Shown here piece after piece: positions 1 to 4,250 of a DNA stretch of 9,434 nt. Below the pieces are notes generated by a model that was not told the origin of the DNA, did not search any database, and was given only the letters and a program-made list of their open reading frames with translations. The stretch lies in assembly GCA_021782295.1 (NCBI GenBank), contig JAJXVC010000061.1, positions 1 to 9,434 on the forward strand. The letters run 5' to 3'. Both the position numbers and the translations under genes were made by a program. Source of the stretch: a bacterium. GTDB lineage: Bacteria > Eremiobacterota > Eremiobacteria > Baltobacterales > Baltobacteraceae. Every line of letters starts with the position of its first letter. Positions within the stretch are counted from its first letter, which is position 1.

Positions 1-16
1 CCGCGCGAGCGTCGGG

Positions 17-46
17 TTGCTCCGCCGAGGCGCTCTCTGTTACACT
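17..46 (+). promoter_or_regulatory. Candidate extended -10 promoter reading right
   Basis: TTGCTC at 17-22 and TACACT at 41-46 are separated by 18 bp, and a TG sits one base before the -10 (TGTTACACT, 38-46). The same TGN-TANNNT form precedes the better supported genes at 3629 and 6737. Transcription would start near 53 and meet the hairpin at 68-95 within about 45 bases. It would oppose the leftward operon. No convincing plus-strand gene follows. This is motif evidence only. Confidence 0.3.
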
Positions 47-152
47 AAGCATCGAGGGTGACTCCCTGGGCCGCGATGGTGATGCACCGCGGCCCTCTTT
101 GCGTGGTATGCGCGCAACGGGCGCGCTGCCGTTTCCGGTCGGAAATCTTCAT
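45..152 (-). CDS. Candidate 35-aa basic peptide, last gene of the leftward operon
   Basis: An ATG at 152 overlaps the TGA of the upstream gene as ATGA, the same coupling used along this operon, and the frame stays open for 35 codons to a TAG at 45-47. The product starts MKISDRKRQRARC and is rich in Arg and Lys, with two Cys and no recognisable domain. The overlap is the main evidence. Against it are the short length, the lack of family resemblance and the strong hairpin inside the frame. It could be chance. Confidence 0.3.
   Translation of the reverse strand: MKISDRKRQRARCAHTTQRGPRCITIAAQGVTLDA
68..100 (+). terminator. Hairpin with short T-rich tail
   Basis: Bases 68-75 (GGGCCGCG) pair perfectly with 88-95 (CGCGGCCC) around a 12-nt loop, and TCTTT follows at 96-100. 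The T-rich side lies in the plus direction, so it would stop rightward transcription, including anything from the candidate promoter at 17-46. On the minus strand no T-run follows, so it is not an obvious terminator of the leftward operon. It lies inside the weak 35-codon ORF at 45-152. Confidence 0.35.
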
Positions 153-490
153 GCCGCGCTCCGCAGTTTTCGGAACGCGAAGGCGTGTCGCAAGTCGGCT
201 TCATTGAGCGCCGCCATGCGCGCGTAGCGCGAGACGTAGCTGTTATCGAGCGCGGGGTCGCTATCGGTCGTGCGGAGCGCGTACTCCCAGCGCAGCTTTT
301 CAAATACCATCTTTGCGCCGACGTGCGATCGTCCGGTGGTTTTCATATACGCCCGTGCAACGGTGACGAAAGCGCGGTAAACGTGCGGGTTCAACTCATG
401 GAAGCGGGCGAAGCGTTCGTCGAGCGTTTCGTCGCGAGCACCCTTATCGAGCGGCTTGACGCGTGCAAAAAGCGCGAGCTGCGTGCTCAC
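149..490 (-). CDS. Phage early protein of unknown function, 113 aa
   Basis: The start chosen is the GTG at 490, which overlaps the preceding TGA as GTGA. An open frame continues upstream to 958 but there it is only the antisense-type shadow of the repeat gene. The product begins MSTQLALFAR. Its central and C-terminal parts contain NPHVYRAF, a helix with KLRWEYALR, and DNSYVSRYARM followed by LRHAFAFRKLRS. I recall this pattern (asparagine-aromatic-Ser-x-Tyr-Ala-Arg, after a Lys-x-x-x-Glu-x-Leu-Arg-Trp helix) from a widespread small phage protein family with no assigned biochemical role. It is mostly helical with no membrane segment. As the last well-supported gene of the leftward operon it is probably an early accessory or DNA-metabolism protein, but that is inference from position only. 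Confidence 0.8.
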   Translation of the reverse strand: MSTQLALFARVKPLDKGARDETLDERFARFHELNPHVYRAFVTVARAYMKTTGRSHVGAKMVFEKLRWEYALRTTDSDPALDNSYVSRYARMAALNEADLRHAFAFRKLRSAA

Positions 491-849
491 GATGCAGCCT
501 CGATGCGCTCTTCGCAGCCTTCGATATCGAGGCACGCAAATATGCCGTCGCCATCGGCGATCATACGGTATCCAGGGCGCCCGCAATAAACGCACGTTTT
601 TACCCGACGCGCCTTGAACTCTGGATCGGCGTGGAGCGCTTTCATCCGCGCGGACTGCCGCGCTTTGAAATCGGGATCGGCGTGGAGCGCTTTCATCCGC
701 GCGGACTGCCGCGCTTTGAAATCGGGATCGGCGTGGAGCGCTTTCATCCGCGCGGACTGCCGCGCTTTGAAATCGGGATCGGCGTTCAGCGCCTTCATCC
801 GCGCAACGTGGGCCGCGTGACCCTCTGGCGAAACATGATATTTCATCAT
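487..849 (-). CDS. Repeat-containing zinc-knuckle protein, 120 aa
   Basis: The start is the ATG at 849, which overlaps the upstream TGA as ATGA; the next codon is also ATG. Residues about 16-83 are four copies of a 17-residue repeat (consensus ARMKALHADPDFKARQS). The first and last copies vary slightly (N for H; E for D, then RV). Basic, Asp-Pro-centred repeats of this kind occur in phage DNA-binding and homing-nuclease-associated (NUMOD-like) proteins. Residues 86-112 hold C86-x2-C89 and C106-x5-C112, probably one zinc site, ending in a Glu-rich tail. No nuclease active site is visible. A nucleic-acid-binding early protein is the likely role (inference). The repeats are nearly identical as DNA, so the copy number probably changes easily while keeping frame. 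Confidence 0.82.
   Translation of the reverse strand: MMKYHVSPEGHAAHVARMKALNADPDFKARQSARMKALHADPDFKARQSARMKALHADPDFKARQSARMKALHADPEFKARRVKTCVYCGRPGYRMIADGDGIFACLDIEGCEERIEAAS
623..826 (-). repeat. 51-bp tandem repeats, 3 identical copies plus 1 diverged
   Basis: Copies start at 623, 674 and 725 and are identical over 51 bp by eye; a fourth at 776-826 is clearly diverged. Each unit encodes 17 residues of the 120-aa protein. The period is a multiple of three, so gain or loss of units keeps the reading frame. There are no unique spacers between units, so this is not a CRISPR array. Confidence 0.93.
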
Positions 850-1211
850 GCGACTGCCCGAAGCCAGCGCCGCAACCCGCCGCATTTTGCACAATGCGGG
901 TCGCGCGCACGATGATCGCAAGCGCAGCGGTCGTCGCGGTAGACTTTCCCTGCGTCAACGGCGCGATGATTCTCGGCAGCTATTTCAGCCATACACAGCA
1001 TGCAGATTCCGTTGGCGCGTTTTTGGCACGCTCCGCAAAGCATCGAGTCGCAACTCATACACGACTGCGCGTTCGCGCCCGACTTGTCCGTGTAGCAAGA
1101 GATTCCGCGTCCGTCGAATCCGCCGCCGCCTTCGGCTATTAGCGCGACAAGGCAGTCGCCGCAGTGGATATGCGCGCCCGCTACAGGGCACGGATCAACC
1201 TCGCAATGCAT
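846..1211 (-). CDS. Cysteine-rich multi-zinc-ribbon protein, 121 aa
   Basis: The start is the ATG at 1211, sharing one base with the TGA of the gene before it (TGATG). The product has 15 cysteines. They include five CxxC pairs (17/20, 51/54, 59/62, 70/73, 107/110) and a CxC at 96/98, with several His nearby (14, 16, 100, 106). This spacing suggests about three small zinc sites. No family is recognised, and no membrane segment or signal peptide is seen. Its neighbour downstream is another zinc-knuckle protein, so a nucleic-acid or protein-binding role in early infection is plausible but not shown. The stop overlaps the next start as ATGA, so it is translationally coupled. Confidence 0.78.
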   Translation of the reverse strand: MHCEVDPCPVAGAHIHCGDCLVALIAEGGGGFDGRGISCYTDKSGANAQSCMSCDSMLCGACQKRANGICMLCMAEIAAENHRAVDAGKVYRDDRCACDHRARDPHCAKCGGLRRWLRAVA

Positions 1212-1417
1212 CAGATGCGCTCCAAATCGGCGATGAATCGTTTCGCGGCAATGTCGGCCTCGGCGAGGTCGACGCTGCGGGCAATCGCCGCGTTCGTCAT
1301 CGCCTCGAAGCGCGCACGATCCTCGATGCGGGCTTGATACCCGCGCTCGTACTGAACCGCGCCGTAAATGAGCATCGTCGCGGCAACGGAGCCCGCGATA
1401 ATCAAATGCGCAATCAC
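1211..1417 (-). CDS. Small membrane-anchored protein, 68 aa
   Basis: The start is a GTG at 1417 that overlaps the preceding TGA as GTGA. Residues about 3-21 form one hydrophobic segment (IAHLIIAGSVAATMLIYGA). It is followed by a charged, Ala/Arg/Glu-rich stretch that probably forms a helix or short coiled coil (RGYQARIEDRARFEAM and onward). This N-terminal anchor plus helix layout resembles small Rz-like inner-membrane phage proteins. However, the gene sits in the early operon far from the lysis genes, so a spanin role is not claimed. No conserved catalytic residues are seen. Confidence 0.72.
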   Translation of the reverse strand: MIAHLIIAGSVAATMLIYGAVQYERGYQARIEDRARFEAMTNAAIARSVDLAEADIAAKRFIADLERI

Positions 1418-1587
1418 GACATCGCCTCGGCTTTCTCGGCTTGCGCGCGCCGTTTGGCGAGGTATTGCGCGCGCGCTTCGATCAGTGTGCGTAAGAGCTC
1501 GCGGCCGGCCGCGTTATTGGGGACGACGATGCGTTCGATAGAACTCGCGGGCACGAGCGTGCTCGGATCAACGGGAACGCGCTTCAT
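1414..1587 (-). CDS. Small helical protein, 57 aa
   Basis: The ATG at 1587 overlaps the upstream TGA as ATGA, and its own TGA at 1416-1414 overlaps the next GTG as GTGA, so both ends are locked into the coupled operon. The product starts MKRVPVDPSTLVPASS and continues into an Arg/Ala/Glu-rich amphipathic helix (GRELLRTLIEARAQYLAKRR). It is short, basic and soluble, with no Cys and no recognised family. It fills exactly the gap between the two neighbours, which is the strongest reason to accept it. Confidence 0.72.
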   Translation of the reverse strand: MKRVPVDPSTLVPASSIERIVVPNNAAGRELLRTLIEARAQYLAKRRAQAEKAEAMS

Positions 1588-1817
1588 GCCGCTCTCCGAC
1601 GCGCACGAGCAAGCGCCGCGCGATCTTTGCGCACGACGGATAGCAGCAAGTCGGGCTGAACGTTGATGGCGGCCGCGAGAGCGGGAACGATCTCCTCGTT
1701 GCGTGCGACGAGCGGGCGCCCGTGCGCGAGACGATGAACGAACCCGCGCGGGCGTCCAATTTCGCGGGCGACCTTGGCCTGGTTGACGGCTCGCAGCATT
1801 TTTGCAAGCACCGTCAT
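1584..1817 (-). CDS. Cro/XRE-like helix-turn-helix protein, 77 aa
   Basis: The ATG at 1817 overlaps the preceding TGA as ATGA. Residues about 8-55 read as a compact HTH fold. A first helix (LRAVNQAKVAREIG) leads to a turn and recognition helix (RPRGFVHRLAHGRP), then NEEIVPALAAAINVQPDLLLS, which resembles the helix 4-5 end of lambda-Cro/YdaS-type proteins. The C terminus is basic (RKDRAALARARRRAA). As a second regulator inside the early operon it could act on later promoters or on the immunity region. Its target cannot be read from this sequence. It shares little visible similarity with the two XRE proteins of the switch. Confidence 0.75.
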   Translation of the reverse strand: MTVLAKMLRAVNQAKVAREIGRPRGFVHRLAHGRPLVARNEEIVPALAAAINVQPDLLLSVVRKDRAALARARRRAA

Positions 1818-2101
1818 GCGCCGATCTCGGTCGACGGGATCTTTGCGGCGACGAGGAGCTCGGCGGCGGCGTACCCCGCGCGAATCTCCGGGAGTACGAC
1901 GCCCCCGATACGGGCGACCCGGTCGGCTGCGAGACTACAGAGCCGGTTTTGGGCGGTGATGATGTGGAGCAGCGCCTCGCGGTCGCACTCGACGGCCGTC
2001 AGGGCCTCGACGAGCGCCTCGGCGGCAATGTGGGCCGGATGCGTCGGCCGTCCGCCCTGGTTTGGGCGCTCGGGGGCGGCATGATGTACGCTGGCGGCCA
2101 T
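1814..2101 (-). CDS. Hypothetical early protein, 95 aa
   Basis: The start chosen is the ATG at 2101, four bases after the upstream TAG. The frame is open to an ATG at 2152, but that start would overlap the Cro-like gene by 47 bases. The product begins MAASVHHAAPERPNQ, then has two helical segments (HIAAEALVEALTAVECDREALLHIITAQNRL split around a Cys, and PEIRAGYAAAELLVAAK). Two or three helices are predicted by eye, with no membrane segment and no motif of known function. Its stop overlaps the HTH gene start as ATGA, so the two are probably co-translated. Confidence 0.7.
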   Translation of the reverse strand: MAASVHHAAPERPNQGGRPTHPAHIAAEALVEALTAVECDREALLHIITAQNRLCSLAADRVARIGGVVLPEIRAGYAAAELLVAAKIPSTEIGA

Positions 2102-2105
2102 ATGA

Positions 2106-2309
2106 CTACGCGACCGCCGCACGAAGATCGATATCGTTGGCGTCACACCCAAGGGCCTTCGCGAGGCGCTGGAGCGTGGGGCCCGACGGGGTCACCTTGC
2201 CGCCCTCGTACCGAGAGAGATCAACCGGATGAACCTTCGCCTTGAGGGCGAGCGCCTTTTGCGACAAGCCTCTCTCGACCCGAAGGATGCGGAGCGATTT
2301 AGGTTTCAT
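2106..2309 (-). CDS. Cro-like XRE transcriptional regulator, 67 aa
   Basis: Residues about 5-58 form a complete HTH_XRE domain: SLRILRVERGLSQKALALKA, then VHPVDLSRYEGG as the recognition region, then PTLQRLAKALGC. The whole protein is little more than the DNA-binding domain, as in Cro. The start is placed at the ATG at 2309, not at the ATG at 2318, because 2318 lies inside the -10 box (2317-2322). With transcription expected to begin about 7 nt after that box, the mRNA would begin at or within a few bases of ATG 2309 and be leaderless. It is the first gene of the leftward early operon, divergent from a second XRE gene, with an operator in its promoter. It likely represses the opposite promoter and its own. 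Confidence 0.85.
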   Translation of the reverse strand: MKPKSLRILRVERGLSQKALALKAKVHPVDLSRYEGGKVTPSGPTLQRLAKALGCDANDIDLRAAVA

Positions 2310-2316
2310 GCCATGC

Positions 2317-2344
2317 ATCTTAGCATTTGCGCTAAGAATGTCAA
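2317..2344 (-). promoter_or_regulatory. Leftward early promoter with perfect -35
   Basis: On the minus strand a consensus TTGACA (2344-2339) is followed after 16 bp by TAAGAT (2322-2317), preceded by TGC, which makes an extended -10. The inverted repeat at 2319-2336 covers the spacer and most of the -10, so a bound dimer would block RNA polymerase. Transcription is expected to begin near 2310, immediately before the ATG at 2309. Confidence 0.7.
2319..2336. promoter_or_regulatory. 18-bp inverted-repeat operator of the immunity switch
   Basis: CTTAGC (2319-2324) and GCTAAG (2331-2336) are perfect 6-bp arms around a 6-bp centre. A further GCTAAG occurs at 2384-2389, adjoining another CTAAG at 2380-2384, and a near match GCTAAA lies at 2356-2361. 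Several half-sites in one divergent XRE/XRE intergenic region are what a CI/Cro-type switch would show. Which of the two proteins binds is not determined. Confidence 0.62.
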
Positions 2345-2372
2345 TAGGCCAGCCGCTAAAAGATTAGGCTGA

Positions 2373-2762
2373 ATGCTACCTAAGCTAAGCGCCTATATGA
2401 AGCGCACGCGGGCGAAGGAAGAGCCAAAAGACCCTGTTGCCGTCGCGGTCGGGGTCCTTATTCGCGAAGGGCGACTTCGCGCAAGACTAACGCAAAGGGA
2501 GGTCGCGCGGCGCGCTTCCTACGATTCCGTTTCAGTGTCTAGAGTCGAGACCGGCGACGTCCTCCCTGGCCTCGAGACCGCGCTTCGGCTCGCGGCGGCG
2601 ATCGGCATGCGTCCTGATTTTTCTCCTGTGATGCCCCTCGTTGCGGCCCGAGTTAAGAGCCCGCATGCTGCCATTTCTATGCTGCCGACCACCGGCGCCG
2701 ACGAAGGCGAACAACTCGGCCGCTCAACGGCGCGCTCCGTTGTATCTGCGGCCTGCGAATGA
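2373..2762 (+). CDS. XRE-family repressor-like protein, up to 129 aa
   Basis: An HTH_XRE domain spans residues about 26-80: GVLIREGRLRARLTQREVAR, then YDSVSVSRVETGDVLPG, then ETALRLAAAIGM. It diverges from the Cro-like gene and is the candidate lysogeny repressor. Two starts are possible: ATG 2373, or ATG 2397 eight codons later. Neither has a clear ribosome site, and a GCTAAG half-site lies between them. From about residue 106 (base 2690) the DNA is recognisable in another frame as serine recombinase. The last ~24 residues therefore look like out-of-frame read-through into foreign sequence, and the original C terminus is probably lost. No LexA-like peptidase or dimerisation domain follows. 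The TGA overlaps an internal ATG of the recombinase remnant as ATGA, probably by chance. Confidence 0.68.
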   Translation: MLPKLSAYMKRTRAKEEPKDPVAVAVGVLIREGRLRARLTQREVARRASYDSVSVSRVETGDVLPGLETALRLAAAIGMRPDFSPVMPLVAARVKSPHAAISMLPTTGADEGEQLGRSTARSVVSAACE

Positions 2763-3439
2763 CCGGCCGCATTTCGGGCGGAACGCCGCGCTCGCCGAAG
2801 ACGCGGTACTATCTCTGCCCCGACCCCGCGACCCACGACGGCTATCCGGGTCATCGCGCCGCCGATCTCGAGGAGCAGTTTGCTGCCCTCCTCGTGCGGC
2901 TCCAGAACGACCCGAGCCTTATCGCGGGCTATCAGTCGCCCGACGTCGATCTCGACGGCCTCGCGGCGCGCAAGGCCGAATGCGAGCGGAAGCTGAGCGA
3001 TCTCGATGCGCGACGCCGCGCAGCGTGGGAGCTCGCCGAAGAGGGCGGCATCGACGCGCACGAGCTGCGCGGACGGTTGGCCGACATCGCCGCTGATCGC
3101 GAGCGGCTGAGCGCATCGATCGAGCGTCTTGCGGCCGAACAAATCGCCGGCGCCGATAGGGCGCGCAGCCATGCTGATCTCCTCGATGCGCTGCGCATCG
3201 CGGCGAGCACCTGGGCGGACGCAAACATCGAGGTGCGTCAACAAGTCGCCGCGGCTGTGAGTGCGGTCGTCGGGGGCCTCCATGCCGATCCCGCTCGCCG
3301 ACATCGACTGCTCGTCGGGTCGCCGCACGGTGCAGCCGGACGAAAAGCCGAGACTTTTTGCGTGGCGACGCCATCAACGTTCGCCCGGGAGATTCGGGGA
3401 GCGACCGCGAGGAGTGCAGATCTCGAAGCCGCTCGTTGA
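2657..3439 (+). pseudogene. Large serine recombinase remnant (zinc ribbon and coiled coil only)
   Basis: The frame opens after a TAA at 2654-2656 and runs to the TGA ending at 3439. Recognisable similarity starts near 2690-2720: TTRPLNGALRCICGLRMTGR, then RYYLCPDPATHDGYPGH, is the zinc beta-ribbon of large serine recombinases. It is followed by DLEEQFAALLVRLQNDPSL and a long charged coiled coil (for example KAECERKLSDLDARRRAAWE and LADIAADRERLSASIERLAA), then a short beta-rich end. The coiled coil directs synapsis control in this family. The N-terminal catalytic domain with its Ser nucleophile and the recombinase domain (roughly 300 residues) are absent: the frame is closed upstream and the DNA there encodes an XRE protein instead. 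A protein starting at ATG 2759 could be made but would lack the first Cys pair of the ribbon. This is most simply a deletion or recombination scar. Confidence 0.78.
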
Positions 3440-3447
3440 GCACGATT

Positions 3448-3462
3448 CCCCCTTTGCGGGGG
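3448..3462. other. Short GC hairpin after the recombinase remnant
   Basis: CCCCC (3448-3452) pairs with GGGGG (3458-3462) around TTTGC. There is no T-run on either side, so it is not a convincing terminator. It sits 9 bases after the recombinase stop. Confidence 0.35.
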
Positions 3463-3471
3463 TATGTGACA

Positions 3472-3507
3472 CCGAAAAGAGAAAAAGCGCCCCGGTTAAC
3501 CGGAGCG
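3472..3507 (-). terminator. Intrinsic terminator for leftward transcription from the lysis region
   Basis: A hairpin is formed by 3488-3495 and 3500-3507, with a central perfect palindrome CCGGTTAACCGG (3492-3503), one C/A mismatch and three further pairs. On the minus strand it is followed by a U-rich run (minus sequence CTTTTTCTCTTTTC, 3487-3474). It is well placed to end the transcript of the lysis genes whose last stop is at 3814, and would keep it from entering the immunity region. Confidence 0.65.
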
Positions 3508-3520
3508 TCGTCATGCATTT

Positions 3521-3550
3521 TCCGGGACTTTCCAGGACTTTCCGGGGCTT
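3521..3550. repeat. 10-bp direct repeats (three units, a fourth degenerate)
   Basis: TCCGGGACTT, TCCAGGACTT and TCCGGGGCTT follow one another without spacers, and a fourth weaker unit (CCAAGGGTTT) runs to 3560. The period matches one helical turn, so proteins bound to successive units would line up on one face of the DNA. This suggests a binding array such as an accessory recombination site, operator or iteron. No gene is apparent here. Confidence 0.7.
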
Positions 3551-3554
3551 CCAA

Positions 3555-3589
3555 GGGTTTACCGAGTAGGGTTTACTTACCAAGGTAAG
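3555..3589. repeat. GGGTTTAC direct repeats and a 14-bp inverted repeat
   Basis: GGGTTTAC occurs at 3555-3562 and 3569-3576. Its second copy ends on the first base of CTTACC-AA-GGTAAG (3576-3589), a perfect 6-bp inverted repeat with a 2-bp centre. The inverted repeat lies 21 bases before the extended -10 of the small gene at 3629, in a position suited to an activator or operator. Together with the 10-bp repeats it makes 3521-3589 the densest repeat cluster outside coding sequence. Confidence 0.62.
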
Positions 3590-3610
3590 GGCGCTGCGAC
3601 CGGACGCGCG

Positions 3611-3619
3611 TGCTACGAT
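3611..3619 (+). promoter_or_regulatory. Extended -10 promoter for the small CxxC gene
   Basis: TGCTACGAT is an extended -10 (TGN + TACGAT) with no clear -35. Expected initiation near 3626 is only about three bases before the ATG at 3629, and no ribosome site fits between, so the mRNA would be essentially leaderless. Confidence 0.5.
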
Positions 3620-3628
3620 CAATCTCCC

Positions 3629-3811
3629 ATGCAGCGAAAACGGAAACTCTGCCCGATCTGCGGTCGCCCGAAGGCCCGATGCCACTGCGCGCCAGGAAAG
3701 CCGCGCTCTCGCCTTCAGGGGCGCCGCGCGTCGATGCTCGCCGGGTTGCTGCGACCGCTGCGTCGGGCGCGAAAGCGTCGAACACAACGATACCGCACGG
3801 GGCGCCGCTAG
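3629..3811 (+). CDS. Small basic CxxC protein, 60 aa
   Basis: The product begins MQRKRKLCPICGRPKARCHC: a C8-x2-C11 knuckle followed by a CxC, a plausible zinc-binding head. The rest is very basic and Arg-rich, possibly a nucleic-acid-binding tail. It has its own extended -10 just upstream, an inverted repeat before that, and its stop lies two bases from the stop of the convergent gene at 3814. No family is recognised. The minus-strand frame across the same bases (70 codons) looks like a shadow. The tail could partly be composition bias, so certainty is moderate. Confidence 0.5.
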   Translation: MQRKRKLCPICGRPKARCHCAPGKPRSRLQGRRASMLAGLLRPLRRARKRRTQRYRTGRR

Positions 3812-3813
3812 TG

Positions 3814-4218
3814 CTACCTCATCGCGTTGTCGCCCTCCTGAAGCATGTCTGCCGTAGCGAAAAACATTTGGATCGCTGTACTTAAAATGAACGCCCCTAT
3901 TGCCCATGAAAGGAGCCACGGCTTATCAGATGTGACGATTGCTGCGGCCTTTGCGTCGGAAGGACATTCTTCTTTCCCGTTGCTAAGGCTTAAGTTCGAG
4001 TAGCTGTCGACCGTGAAGCCCAGGTTCTTCCCGTCGCAAACATAAAGGACGCTAGCAACCGTTCTCGCTGCCGGATCCCACTCGTCGGTATGGCGAGCGA
4101 TTCGTAGGCCAGAAGTCGATGCCTGAAACGCAAGCACGAGACCGATGCCGGACGCAAAACTCAGCACGACCGATAACCAGTTCCAGTGCTTCCGGCGCAT
4201 TTGGCTAAAAATTTTCAT
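3814..4218 (-). CDS. Two-TM membrane protein, 134 aa
   Basis: The ATG at 4218 follows the previous gene by 32 bases, with only a weak AGGCG upstream. Hydrophobic segments at about 15-34 (LSVVLSFASGIGLVLAFQAS) and 101-121 (WLLSWAIGAFILSTAIQMFF) flank a polar middle of about 65 residues. Two Cys there (61 and 85) could form a disulfide if the loop faces the periplasm. The basic N terminus predicts a cytoplasmic start, so both ends would be inside. Base composition is AT-richer than the adjacent lysis genes. Its place at the end of the lysis operon suggests a lysis accessory, antiholin-like or superinfection-exclusion protein, but no motif decides between these. Confidence 0.72.
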   Translation of the reverse strand: MKIFSQMRRKHWNWLSVVLSFASGIGLVLAFQASTSGLRIARHTDEWDPAARTVASVLYVCDGKNLGFTVDSYSNLSLSNGKEECPSDAKAAAIVTSDKPWLLSWAIGAFILSTAIQMFFATADMLQEGDNAMR

Positions 4219-4250
4219 TTGCGCCTGTTCGTGTACGCTCGCCGGCGCCC

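Noticed and set aside
623..826. CRISPR array
   Set aside because: Units abut without spacers, have a 51-bp period, and encode clean 17-residue protein repeats.
491..958. N-terminal extension of the 113-aa protein (frame open to 958)
   Set aside because: It overlaps two well-supported genes, its repeats are only the 51-bp DNA repeat read in another frame, and the GTG at 490 gives a standard GTGA junction.
848..1666. Long plus-strand frame (272 codons) across the early operon
   Set aside because: Arg/Ser-rich, no domain, antisense to five coupled genes; typical of high-GC shadows.
2309..2318. ATG 2318 as start of the Cro-like gene
   Set aside because: It lies inside the -10 box, upstream of the expected transcript start.
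2519..3328. Long minus-strand frame opposite the recombinase remnant
   Set aside because: The plus strand holds a recognisable zinc ribbon and coiled coil; the minus frame has no recognisable features.
2759..3439. Intact gene starting at ATG 2759 coupled to the XRE gene by ATGA
   Set aside because: The Met is the usual internal residue of the ribbon motif (CG-x-RM) and the first Cys pair lies upstream of it, so the overlap is probably chance.
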